Shown piece after piece: positions 1-7,447 of a stretch of DNA of 38,938 nucleotides (positions within the stretch are counted from its first letter, which is position 1; every line of letters begins with the position of its first letter). The DNA is from Chloroflexota bacterium (GTDB lineage: Bacteria; Chloroflexota; UBA6077): positions 1 through 38,938 of the forward strand of contig JAJZQR010000011.1 in the NCBI GenBank assembly GCA_021806765.1. Reading direction: 5' to 3'. The notes under the pieces were generated by a model. That model saw only the letters and a program-made list of their open reading frames with translations. It was not told where the DNA came from and ran no database searches. The translations under genes and the position numbers were made by a program.

Positions 1-1
1 C

Positions 2-1321
2 ACCCACCCGACCACCGGCCGACGCAACCTGGGGATCTACCGGATGCACGTCTACGACCGGCGCACCACCGGCATGCACTGGCAGATCCAGAAGGGCGGT
101 CGCTTCCACTACTGGCAGGCCGAGGCGGAGGGAAAGCCCATCGAGGTGGCGGTGGCGTTGGGGGGACATCCGGCCCTGATGCTCTCCGCCGCGGTGGCGC
201 TGCCCGAGAACGTCGACGAGGTGGCCTTCGCCGGCCTGCTGATGGGGAAGCCCTACCCCCTGGTTCAGGCCCGGACCCTCGCCATGAGGGTGCCGGCCAA
301 CGCGGAGTTCGTGATCGAGGGGGTGGTCCCTCCCCACGAGCGCCGGATCGAGGGGCCCTTCGGGGATCACTTCGGCTACTACTCCCGCCAGGCGCCCTTC
401 CCGGTCTTCCATATCAGGAGGATCACGCGGCGCCGCAACGCCGTCTATCCCGCCACAGTGGTGGGGAAGCCGCCTCAGGAGGACAAGTACATCGGCGATG
501 CCACCCAGGAGATGGTGGGCCCGCTGATGAAGCTGCTGCGGCCAGAGCTGGCCTCCCTCTGGGCCTACTACGAGGCGGGGTTCCACAACCTGCTGGTAGC
601 TGCCGTGCGGGTTCGCTACCGCCGGGAGGCCATCAAGACCGGCCTGGCGCTCCTCAGCGAGAGCCAGCTGGCGCTGACCAAGGTCGTGATCCTGGTGGAC
701 GCCGACGTCGATCCCAGGGACTTCGACGCCGTCCTGGGGGCCCTGCGGCGGAACTTCGACCCGGAGCGGGACCTGACGGTGATCCCCCGAGCGCCCCTGG
801 ACACCCTGGACTTCTCCAGCTTCCGGATGCACCTGGGCTCCAAGATGATCCTGGACGCCACCTCCCCGGTGGAGGAGGACACCCTTCCCCACGACGAATC
901 TGTAGGGGCCGGCGTCCCTGCCGGCCCATCCCCGGCCGATCTGTCCAGAGTGGACCCTCGCATCCTGGGGTGGCGGCTGCTGGGGGACGTTCTGCTGGCG
1001 GTACAGGTCTCCTCCGGAGGTCGGGAGGTGTGCGAGCAGCTACTGAGGGCTGGCGTGCCGGCGGGGGTGAAGATCGTGGCGGCCATCTCCGGGGACGTGG
1101 ACCTGGACGACCGGGAGTCGCTGCTGTGGGGGATCTTCACCCGGTTCGACCCCGCCCGGGACGTGGTCTTTGCCCGGGCCGAGTTGCGGGGGATCTGGCC
1201 CGTCTACCACGGTCCCATGGGGATCGACGCCACCTTCAAGGAGGGCTACCCTGACCCCCTGGAGATGCCGGAGGAGATCCAGCAGAGGGTGTCCCGCCGC
1301 TGGGGAGAATACTTTGGCTGA
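2..1321 (+). CDS. mqnL: UbiD-family menaquinone biosynthesis decarboxylase, 5' partial
   Basis: This is a UbiD-family, prenylated-FMN-dependent decarboxylase, most like the menaquinone decarboxylase of the futalosine branch (SCO4490 type), which would remove the carboxylate from prenylated 6-naphthoate. The frame is open to the left edge, reading TGRRNLGIYRM before the first ATG at 44, so the N-terminus (roughly 50 residues by family length) is outside the window; 439 residues remain. Visible family signatures are the GMHWQ stretch, IEGPFGDHFGYY, GKPPQEDKYIG and the C-terminal GPMGIDATFKEGY. Bases 902-927, in a variable loop, are a copy of a palindromic repeat (R2) also found in intergenic regions. 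The stop overlaps the mqnP start by 8 bp, so the genes are probably translationally coupled. The family call is firm. The menaquinone role rests on gene order and the adjacent prenyltransferase, flavin prenyltransferase and menG. Confidence 0.9.
   Translation, partial: THPTTGRRNLGIYRMHVYDRRTTGMHWQIQKGGRFHYWQAEAEGKPIEVAVALGGHPALMLSAAVALPENVDEVAFAGLLMGKPYPLVQARTLAMRVPANAEFVIEGVVPPHERRIEGPFGDHFGYYSRQAPFPVFHIRRITRRRNAVYPATVVGKPPQEDKYIGDATQEMVGPLMKLLRPELASLWAYYEAGFHNLLVAAVRVRYRREAIKTGLALLSESQLALTKVVILVDADVDPRDFDAVLGALRRNFDPERDLTVIPRAPLDTLDFSSFRMHLGSKMILDATSPVEEDTLPHDESVGAGVPAGPSPADLSRVDPRILGWRLLGDVLLAVQVSSGGREVCEQLLRAGVPAGVKIVAAISGDVDLDDRESLLWGIFTRFDPARDVVFARAELRGIWPVYHGPMGIDATFKEGYPDPLEMPEEIQQRVSRRWGEYFG
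902..927. repeat. R2 palindrome, copy a (inside the mqnL coding region)
   Basis: It starts GTAGGGGCCGGCGTCCCTGC and ends CGGCCC. It differs by one base from the intergenic copy d at 26297-26322. It encodes about nine residues (VGAGVPAGP) in a variable loop of the decarboxylase, in frame. Confidence 0.75.
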
Positions 1322-2165
1322 ACGCTTGCGTCTGTTGCTCGACTCCATAAAGTTCGAGCACTCCATTTTCGCCCTGCCCTTCGCCTACCTGGGGATGGTG
1401 CTGGCGGTTCGGGGCTTCCCCTCCTGGGAGAAGATCCTCTGGATCAGCGTGGCCATGGTGGGGGCTCGGACCCTGGCCATGGCCACCAATCGGGTCGCGG
1501 ATGCCTACTACGACGCCCTCAACCCTCGCACCGCTAACCGGGCGATCCCCAAGGGCCACCTCTCCAGGAGGGACATGGGGCTACTGGCGGCGGCGGGCCT
1601 CGGGGCCATGTTCTTCGCCGCCTGGATGCTGAACCCCCTCTGCTTCCAGCTGGCTCCCCTGGCCGTGGTGGTGCTGGTGGGCTACTCCTGGACCAAGCGG
1701 TTCACCTGGATGTCCCATGCGGTGCTGGGATTGGCCGACGGTCTGGCGCCGGCTGGGGGGTGGATCGCCGTGACGGGATCGGTCGATCTCCCTGCGATCC
1801 TGCTCACCCTGGCCGTGGCCCTCTGGATCGGCGGCTTCGACCTGATCTACGCCTGCCAGGACGTGGAGTTCGACCGGCAGTTTCGGCTGCACTCCGTGCC
1901 CGCCCGCTTCGGCGTCGGTGCCGCTCTCTGGTCCTCGGCGGCGGCCCACATCCTGACGGTGCTGCTGCTGGCGCTGGTGGGTGCTGCCCTGGGGCTGGGT
2001 GTCCTCTACTGGGTTGGACTGGTCCTGGCCACGGTCCTCCTGGTCTACGAGCACTATCTGGTCAGACCCGACGACCTCTCCAAGCTGAGCGTGGCCTTCT
2101 TCAACGTCAACGGCTACGTGGCCGTCATCGTCTTCGTCTTCACCGTAGGAGGACTGTATGTCTAG
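1314..2165 (+). CDS. mqnP: UbiA-family prenyltransferase (menaquinone, SCO4491 type)
   Basis: This is an integral-membrane aromatic prenyltransferase of the UbiA superfamily, 283 residues as expected. It likely attaches the polyprenyl chain to the 6-naphthoate precursor of menaquinone. The N-terminal SIKFEHSIFALPFAYLGM is typical of the ubiA_other/SCO4491 group. The two Asp-rich motifs that bind Mg-diphosphate are NRVADAYYDALNPRTANR near residue 60 and DVEFDRQFRLHSVP near residue 185. Seven to eight hydrophobic segments follow. The start is TTG at 1314, eight bases inside the upstream gene. It is preceded by GGGGAG at 1302-1307 and begins exactly where homology to the family begins; no ATG lies nearby. 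The stop overlaps the next gene's ATG. Substrate specificity is inferred from context. Confidence 0.88.
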   Translation: MAERLRLLLDSIKFEHSIFALPFAYLGMVLAVRGFPSWEKILWISVAMVGARTLAMATNRVADAYYDALNPRTANRAIPKGHLSRRDMGLLAAAGLGAMFFAAWMLNPLCFQLAPLAVVVLVGYSWTKRFTWMSHAVLGLADGLAPAGGWIAVTGSVDLPAILLTLAVALWIGGFDLIYACQDVEFDRQFRLHSVPARFGVGAALWSSAAAHILTVLLLALVGAALGLGVLYWVGLVLATVLLVYEHYLVRPDDLSKLSVAFFNVNGYVAVIVFVFTVGGLYV

Positions 2166-2835
2166 CCCAGCAGGCGGCAGCGCACAGGGGAAAGGACTGA
2201 GGACTGAGGGCCGAGGACTGAGCCCGAAGGCATCTTCTCAGCCCTCAGTCCTCAGTCCTCAATCCTCGAGACTCCCTGTGGTGGTGGGGATCTCCGGTGC
2301 CAGCGGGGCCGCCCTGGCGCGGCAGACGATCCTGAGGCTGGGCCGGGCCGGGTATCCGGTCATCGTCACCTGCTCTCGGGCGGGGCAGCGGGTGTGGCGG
2401 GAGGAGTTGGACGAGGGCTTCGACGCTTTCGTGGCGCGCTGTCAGGCCGATTTCTCCCTGGAGGCCCTGGACGTGGAGGACATCGGCGCCAGCATCGCCA
2501 GCGGGCGCCGTCTCACCCTGGGGATGCTGGTGGTGCCCTGCTCCATGGACACCCTCTCGGCCATCGCCACCGGCCGCTCCACCAACCTGCTGGAGCGCGC
2601 CGCCGACGTGACCATGAAGGAGGGGAGAACCCTGACCCTGGTGCCCCGGGAGAGCCCCCTTTCGCCCATCCACCTGGAGAACCTGTGGAAGCTGTCCCGA
2701 CTGGGGGTCCGCGTCGTTCTCCCCGTGCCGGCTTTCTACCTGAAGCCCACGACCCTGGATGAGGTCGTGGACGATGTGGCTTGTAGGGCTATCGGAACCC
2801 TCGGTATTCGAGATCTGTCGGAGGAGTTGGAATGA
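2158..2835 (+). CDS. ubiX: UbiX-family flavin prenyltransferase with repeat-derived N-terminal extension
   Basis: UbiX-family enzymes make the prenylated FMN cofactor required by UbiD-type decarboxylases; in the menaquinone context the homologue is also called MqnM. The conserved core starts at residue 39 (LPVVVGISGASGAALA, the FMN-binding Rossmann start). The MLVVPCSMDTLSAIATG and LVPRESPLSPIHLENL motifs follow. The protein is 225 residues against about 190-200 for the family. The surplus is the first 38 residues, and residues 13-34 are encoded by a palindromic repeat (R1, 2194-2258). The only well-placed start is ATG 2158, behind AGGAGG at 2147-2152 and overlapping the mqnP stop, so the repeat appears to be translated. 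CTG or TTG codons after the repeat lack a ribosome-binding site. The stop overlaps the next ATG as ATGA. Confidence 0.9.
   Translation: MSSPAGGSAQGKGLRTEGRGLSPKASSQPSVLSPQSSRLPVVVGISGASGAALARQTILRLGRAGYPVIVTCSRAGQRVWREELDEGFDAFVARCQADFSLEALDVEDIGASIASGRRLTLGMLVVPCSMDTLSAIATGRSTNLLERAADVTMKEGRTLTLVPRESPLSPIHLENLWKLSRLGVRVVLPVPAFYLKPTTLDEVVDDVACRAIGTLGIRDLSEELE
2194..2258. repeat. R1 palindrome, copy a (inside the ubiX coding region)
   Basis: GGACTGAGGACTGAGGGC at 2194-2211 and its exact complement GCCCTCAGTCCTCAGTCC at 2241-2258 form an 18-bp perfect stem with a 29-nt loop. The whole element is in frame and encodes residues 13-34 of the UbiX homologue. Other copies are at 3837 and 36739. Confidence 0.85.
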
Positions 2836-3824
2836 AAGCCTGGTGGCATTTGTACCTGTTCCTGGTAGCCGTAATCTCCAGCATAGCGTTGATGGGCTGC
2901 GGCCAGACGGCTGCTCCGGCTGCTTCGGCAGCACCAACCGTCGCTGCGCAGGAGACCCTGTCTTTGAAGGTGGGCGTCCTGCCCATCGTCGATGCCCTCC
3001 CCATGTACGTAGCCGACCAGGAGGGCTATTTCAAGGAGCAGAAGGTCCAGGTGGAACTGGTGCTATTCCCCAGCGCCCTGGAGCGGGACACCGCCTTCGT
3101 GGCGGGGCAGATCGACGGGGAGCTGAACGACCCCATCTCCACGGGGCTGCTGAACAAGGATGGGGAGAAGGCGAAGATCGTTCGTCTGGCCTTCAAGGGC
3201 AACCCCTCCATGGCCATGATGGTGGTGCTGGCCTCTCCTTCCTCCAAGATCACCTCACCCAAGGATCTCAAGGGGGTGCCCATCGGCATCTCCAAGAACA
3301 GCGTTATCGAGTACACCACCGACCGGCTTCTCCAGTCGGCGGGGCTGACCTCCTCTGAGATCGAGAAGACCGAGGTGACCAAGATACCGGTGCGAACGGA
3401 GATGCTTGCCAAGGGGCAGCTTCAGGCGGCTACCCTCCCCGAGCCCCTGGCCTCCCTGGCGGAGCAGCAGGGTGCCCGTCGGGTGATCGACGATAGCAAG
3501 ACCGGCACCGGCCAATCGGTCATAACCTTCCGCCAGGAGGTGGTGACCAAGAACGCCGAGGCGATCCGCCGCTTCCTGGCCGCCTACGAGCAGGGTGTGG
3601 CGGCCATCAACGGCTCGCCCAACAGGTACCGGGATCTGATGGTGGACAAGGCCAAGGTGCCCGATTCCCTGAAGAACAGCTTCAACGTCCCGCAGTTCGA
3701 CAAGGCGCAGGTCTCCAGCCGGGCGGACATCGAGGACGTGGTGAAGTGGATGGTGGAGAGGAAGCTGCTGAATCAGCCCATCCCCTACGAGAAGATGGTG
3801 GCCGAGGGGCTTCTGCCGAAGTGA
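2832..3824 (+). CDS. ABC transporter substrate-binding lipoprotein, NMT1/SsuA type
   Basis: This is a 330-residue periplasmic-binding-type lipoprotein. A signal peptide of about 21 residues ends in the lipobox LMGC, followed by an Ala/Pro-rich linker. The mature domain begins LKVGVLPIVDALPMYVADQEGYF, the usual opening of NMT1/THI5/SsuA-like binding proteins for taurine, alkanesulfonate, pyrimidine or similar small ligands. ATPase and permease genes follow. Its ATG overlaps the ubiX stop, so it is cotranscribed with the menaquinone genes. The ligand cannot be told from sequence. MqnA, the futalosine-pathway chorismate dehydratase, belongs to a related fold, but the signal peptide and lipobox here argue for a transport receptor rather than an enzyme. 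Confidence 0.87.
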   Translation: MKAWWHLYLFLVAVISSIALMGCGQTAAPAASAAPTVAAQETLSLKVGVLPIVDALPMYVADQEGYFKEQKVQVELVLFPSALERDTAFVAGQIDGELNDPISTGLLNKDGEKAKIVRLAFKGNPSMAMMVVLASPSSKITSPKDLKGVPIGISKNSVIEYTTDRLLQSAGLTSSEIEKTEVTKIPVRTEMLAKGQLQAATLPEPLASLAEQQGARRVIDDSKTGTGQSVITFRQEVVTKNAEAIRRFLAAYEQGVAAINGSPNRYRDLMVDKAKVPDSLKNSFNVPQFDKAQVSSRADIEDVVKWMVERKLLNQPIPYEKMVAEGLLPK

Positions 3825-3836
3825 CGAACAGGGCCG

Positions 3837-3897
3837 AGGACAGGGGACTGAGGACTGAGAAACCCGTTGGTACTCAGCCCCCAGTCCTCAGTCCTCG
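3837..3897. repeat. R1 palindrome, copy b
   Basis: Arms built from GGACTGAGGACTGAG and CAGTCCTCAGTCCTC form an imperfect 24-bp stem around AAACCCGTTGGTA. It occupies the 166-bp gap between the binding-protein stop and the ATPase gene and could act as an mRNA hairpin there. Confidence 0.75.
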
Positions 3898-3990
3898 GTT
3901 AGGCGGGGTTTGGGGTGCCCCCAAAACATATTACCTACCTCTGTCGTAATGGCCGGGGCGACCCGGCCCAGCGGGGCCGAGGAAGCCGAG

Positions 3991-4755
3991 ATGATAGAAG
4001 TCCAAGATCTCTCGTTCGGGTACGCGAGACCCGACGAGATCTACAAGCAGTTCGATTGGTCCGTGGCTTCGGGGGAGTCCTGGGTGGTGCTGGGGCCCTC
4101 GGGCTGCGGCAAGACCACCCTGGTCTACCTGCTGGCCGGCTTGAGGCGGCCCAACCTCGGTTCGGTGCGATTGGATGGCAGCGAGGTCACTGCTCCCCGC
4201 ACCTCCACCGGCCTCATCCTCCAGGATCACGGCCTGCTGCCCTGGGCCAGGGCCCGGGACAACGTGGATCTGGGGCTGAAGATCCGCCGGATACCGGCGG
4301 TCCAGAGAGAGGCGAAGGTCCGCTACTGGCTGGAGCGGCTGGGGATCGACGGCGTGGCCGGCAAGTATCCCGGCCAGCTTTCGGGTGGTCAGCGTCAGAG
4401 AGTGGCCATTGCCCGCACCCTGGCGCTGGACCCATCGCTGCTGCTGATGGACGAGCCCTTCTCCTCCCTGGACTCCACCACCCGGGAGGACCTCCAGGAG
4501 TTGGTGGTCCGCCTCTCCGAGGGGAGCGTGATGACCACGGTGCTGGTCACCCACGACATTCAGGAGGCGGTCTTCCTGGGGCGGAAGATCCTGATCGTCG
4601 GGCATGCCCCTATCAGTTCCTATGTGGTGGTGGACAATCCCGAGGCCCGCCGGCCCGGCTATCGCCAGGGCCACGACTTCTTCGAGCGGTGCGCCGAGGT
4701 TCGCCGCATCACCGCGGAACTGATGAATCACAACGGTGGTCTCCATGAAGGCTAG
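3991..4755 (+). CDS. ABC transporter ATP-binding protein, SsuB/TauB type
   Basis: This 254-residue ATPase would energise the importer formed with the binding protein at 2832 and the permease at 4745. Walker A is GPSGCGKTT (residues 35-43), the Q-loop region is LILQDHGLLPW, the signature is LSGGQRQR, Walker B is LLLMDEP and the H-loop is VTHDIQEA. It resembles the nitrate/sulfonate/taurine subfamily. The ATG at 3991 is chosen because GAGGAA sits at 3979-3984 and homology begins at MIEVQDLSFGY. An upstream ATG at 3949 would add 14 residues without similarity. It is separated from the binding-protein gene by 166 bp that carry an R1 palindrome, and it overlaps the permease gene. Confidence 0.9.
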   Translation: MIEVQDLSFGYARPDEIYKQFDWSVASGESWVVLGPSGCGKTTLVYLLAGLRRPNLGSVRLDGSEVTAPRTSTGLILQDHGLLPWARARDNVDLGLKIRRIPAVQREAKVRYWLERLGIDGVAGKYPGQLSGGQRQRVAIARTLALDPSLLLMDEPFSSLDSTTREDLQELVVRLSEGSVMTTVLVTHDIQEAVFLGRKILIVGHAPISSYVVVDNPEARRPGYRQGHDFFERCAEVRRITAELMNHNGGLHEG

Positions 4756-5485
4756 GCAAATCGTTCTGGCGACGGCCCTCCTGGTGGTCCTCTGGCAGGT
4801 AGCCGCCATGGTGGTCAACGCTTCTGTGCTGCCCGGCCCGTGGGCCGCCCTGGTGGCGCTGGTCTACAACCTCCCCCGAGGGCTGGCCCACCACTTCCTG
4901 GTCAGCGGCTACCGGCTGGTGGCGAGCATGGTCATCGCCACCTTGCTGGCGACCCCCCTGGGGCTGGCCATCGGCCAGAGCCCCCGCTGGAACGGCCTGG
5001 TGTCGCCCCTGATCTATCTCACCTACCCGGTGCCGAAGATCGTCTTCCTGCCCATCATCATGCTGTTCCTGGGGACCGGCGATAGCTCCAAGGTGTTCAT
5101 CATCTCCCTGATCCTCTTCTTCCAGATCCTGGTGGTGGTGCGGGACGCCTGCCTGGGGGTGCGGCCGGAGTTGGTGCAGTCGGTCCGCTCCCTGGGGGCC
5201 AACCGGCTGGAACAGCTGCGCTACGTCTACCTGCCCGCCTGCCTACCCTCGGTTCTCACGGCACTGCGGGTGAGTACCGGCACCGCCATCGCCGTGCTGT
5301 TCCTGGCGGAGACCTTCGCCACCCAGTCCGGCCTGGCCTACTACATAACCGTGGAGGCGTGGGGCCGCATGGCCTATCCGGAGATGTACGCCGGGGTGAT
5401 CGCCATGGCGGTTCTGGGCTTCACCACCTACGTCTTCCTGGATCGTCTGGAGCGGAGGGTCTGCGAGTGGATGGTGGTCAAATGA
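4745..5485 (+). CDS. ABC transporter permease, SsuC/TauC type
   Basis: This is a 246-residue membrane permease of the BPD_transp_1 family with about six hydrophobic segments. The EAA-like cytoplasmic loop is visible around VRSLGANRLEQLRYVYLPACLP. The family's usual features (YPVPKIVFLPIIMLFLG and the LAETFATQSGLAYYI stretch) place it with sulfonate/nitrate-type permeases. The start chosen is ATG 4745, which lies inside the ATPase gene. A GTG at 4736 is in frame but has no better ribosome-binding site. Its stop overlaps the menG ATG, so the importer is physically locked into the menaquinone operon. Confidence 0.88.
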   Translation: MKARQIVLATALLVVLWQVAAMVVNASVLPGPWAALVALVYNLPRGLAHHFLVSGYRLVASMVIATLLATPLGLAIGQSPRWNGLVSPLIYLTYPVPKIVFLPIIMLFLGTGDSSKVFIISLILFFQILVVVRDACLGVRPELVQSVRSLGANRLEQLRYVYLPACLPSVLTALRVSTGTAIAVLFLAETFATQSGLAYYITVEAWGRMAYPEMYAGVIAMAVLGFTTYVFLDRLERRVCEWMVVK

Positions 5486-6186
5486 GTTCGGATGACAAAC
5501 GGGCACGGGTGCAGGCGATGTTCGCCCGCATCGTGCCCCACTACGACCTGATGAACCGGCTGATGACCGGGGGCATGGACGTTCGGTGGCGCCGTCTCGC
5601 CGTCGAGCTGTCCCGCCCCCAGGGGACGCAGGCCCTGGACATCGCCACCGGCACCGGCGACCTGGCCCGGGAGATGGTTCGGCAGGGGGCCCGGGAGGTG
5701 GTCGGCCTGGACTTCTGCGGGCCGATGCTGGAGGCGGCCACCCGAAAGCTGGCCGGCCTCTACCCCACCATCAGGTTCGCGGCCGGCGATGCCCAGGCGC
5801 TGCCCTTTCCCGATGGCAGCTTCGACCGGGTGATCAACGGATTCCTGCTGCGCAACGTGGCTGATCTCCCGATGGCGCTGCGGGAGATGGTCCGGGTGTT
5901 GAGGCCGGGCGGTCTCGCCGTCTGCCTGGAGATCACCCATCCCCCCTCCCGCCTCTTCGGCGCTCTCTTCCAGCGCTACTTCTACGGCTTCGTGCCCCGA
6001 CTGGGCGCCCTGGTGTCGGGGGACGCCCAGGCCTACAGCTACCTTCCCAACTCCTTAACCACCTTCCCCGACGCCCCCCGCCTGGCCGCCATGATGGGGG
6101 AGGCCGGATTCGCCCGGGTCACCTACCGATATCTCTCCTTCGGGGCTATGGCGATCCACGTCGGAATGAAGGAGAATAAGCTGTAG
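5482..6186 (+). CDS. menG: Demethylmenaquinone methyltransferase (MenG/UbiE)
   Basis: This is the SAM-dependent C-methyltransferase of the last menaquinone step, 234 residues. The N-terminal signature is MFARIVPHYDLMNRLMTGG. The SAM-binding motif I is LDIATGTGDLA, followed by the AGDAQALPFPDGSFDRV stretch and NGFLLRNVADLP, all diagnostic of UbiE/MenG. The ATG overlaps the permease stop as ATGA; a longer open frame begins upstream but is only the permease read in another frame. It fits a pathway in which mqnP prenylates, mqnL decarboxylates with the ubiX-made cofactor, and menG methylates. Earlier futalosine genes (mqnA-D) are not in the window. Confidence 0.92.
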   Translation: MSSDDKRARVQAMFARIVPHYDLMNRLMTGGMDVRWRRLAVELSRPQGTQALDIATGTGDLAREMVRQGAREVVGLDFCGPMLEAATRKLAGLYPTIRFAAGDAQALPFPDGSFDRVINGFLLRNVADLPMALREMVRVLRPGGLAVCLEITHPPSRLFGALFQRYFYGFVPRLGALVSGDAQAYSYLPNSLTTFPDAPRLAAMMGEAGFARVTYRYLSFGAMAIHVGMKENKL

Positions 6187-6210
6187 CGATGCGTATGGAG
6201 GTATTCGCTC

Positions 6211-6978
6211 ATGGATCTGGGCCTCAAGGGGAAGGTAGCCATCGTAACCGGGTCGAGCCGAGGCATCGGCCGATCCATCGCTCTCGGCCTGGCTGAGGAG
6301 GGCTGCCGGGTGGTTCTCACGGCGCGCCACGAGGAGCCGCTGCAACAGGTGGCCGAGGAGGCGCGGGCGCGGGGTGGCGAGGTGCTGGCGGTGGCAGCCG
6401 ACCTCACCCGAGGGGAGGGGGTCGAGCAGGTGGTCCGGGAGACGGTGACTGCCTTCGGCCGTGTCGACGTCCTTGTGAACAATCTGGGGGGCAGTCGCGG
6501 CGGGCGTTTCGACGAAACCTCCACGGAGGAGTTCCAGGAAACCCTGGACCTGAACCTCTTCCCCGCCATACGCTTCTCCGAGGCCGCGGTGCCCTTGATG
6601 CAGCAGCAGGGCGGTGGGGCCATCGTCAACATCGCCTCTATATGGGGCCGAGAGGCGGGGGGCAAGATCTCCTACAACGTGGCCAAGGCCGCCCTGATCA
6701 GCCTGACCAAGCAGATGGCCCGCGAGCTGGCGCCCTTCCGGATCCGGGTCAACAGCGTCGCCCCCGGCTCCATCCTCTTTCCCGGCGGCTCCTGGGATCG
6801 GAGAAGGCAGGCCGACCCGGCCGGCATGGCCGAGTTCGAGCGGAGGGAGCTACCGATGGGTTTCGGCCGGCCGGAGGACGTGGCCAACGTGGTGGTGTTC
6901 CTCGCCTCGGAGCGCGCAGGGCACGTTTCGGGGGGCTGCTGGGTGGTGGACGGGGCTCAGTCCTTCTCCAACATCTGA
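6211..6978 (+). CDS. SDR-family NAD(P)-dependent oxidoreductase
   Basis: This is a classical short-chain dehydrogenase/reductase of 255 residues. The cofactor-binding motif TGSSRGIG is at residues 13-20, NNLGG follows near 90, and the catalytic Ser and the Tyr/Lys pair lie in IASIWG and SYNVAKAAL. It ends with VSGGCWVVDGAQSFSNI, typical of 3-oxoacyl-ACP-reductase-like SDRs. A good Shine-Dalgarno (GGAGGT, about 8 nt upstream) precedes the ATG. It lies 24 bp after menG in the same direction and may belong to that operon. The substrate is unknown; a role in quinone metabolism would only be inferred from position. Confidence 0.88.
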   Translation: MDLGLKGKVAIVTGSSRGIGRSIALGLAEEGCRVVLTARHEEPLQQVAEEARARGGEVLAVAADLTRGEGVEQVVRETVTAFGRVDVLVNNLGGSRGGRFDETSTEEFQETLDLNLFPAIRFSEAAVPLMQQQGGGAIVNIASIWGREAGGKISYNVAKAALISLTKQMARELAPFRIRVNSVAPGSILFPGGSWDRRRQADPAGMAEFERRELPMGFGRPEDVANVVVFLASERAGHVSGGCWVVDGAQSFSNI

Positions 6979-6997
6979 GAGGGCTGGTACGATTACT

Positions 6998-7411
6998 ATG
7001 GTCAATCGCAAAGCCATCTTTCTGCTAATAGTGACCATCATGTTGGGAGTGCCTTTTCTCGTGGCCTGCGGAACGGGCTCTTCCCCTTCCGTGCCATCCA
7101 GCGCCACCCCAACACCGTCGCCGCAGCCGCCGGCCAGCGGTCCCACGGGTAGTCTGGTTATCACCGGTCAGGTCCGGGACGTGGAGGCCAGCGCTCGGGT
7201 CATCACCCTGGTGGAACCGGTGCATGGCCTCGGGTCTGTGACCCTCACCGACCAGACCAAGATCGTGGCTGCCGATGGCAGTCCCAGGACGATGCAGGAC
7301 ATCAAGCCCGGGGTGGTGATCCAGGCGGCCGGGACGGCTGATGGATCCGGTTCGGTACTGGCCAGCGAGGTGCGGATCCTCACCGCTCCCAGCCCGATCC
7401 CCCAACAGTAG
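6998..7411 (+). CDS. Small lipoprotein with DUF5666-like domain
   Basis: This is a 137-residue secreted lipoprotein. It has a basic N-terminus, a hydrophobic stretch and the lipobox LVAC at residues 21-24, then a Ser/Pro/Thr-rich linker. A single beta-rich domain follows from about residue 50: GSLVITGQVRDVEASARVI, then LTDQTKI and IKPGVVIQAAGT. That pattern matches the short DUF5666/OB-like repeats found in many bacterial lipoproteins. The function is unknown. It sits 20 bp after the SDR gene, and no strong ribosome-binding site is visible. Confidence 0.7.
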   Translation: MVNRKAIFLLIVTIMLGVPFLVACGTGSSPSVPSSATPTPSPQPPASGPTGSLVITGQVRDVEASARVITLVEPVHGLGSVTLTDQTKIVAADGSPRTMQDIKPGVVIQAAGTADGSGSVLASEVRILTAPSPIPQQ

Positions 7412-7447
7412 GTATCCTGCAATCGATAGATCATGGAGAGGTATGCC

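Noticed and set aside
2832..3824. Binding protein considered as MqnA (chorismate dehydratase)
   Set aside because: It has a signal peptide and lipobox and is followed by ATPase and permease genes, so it is a transport receptor.
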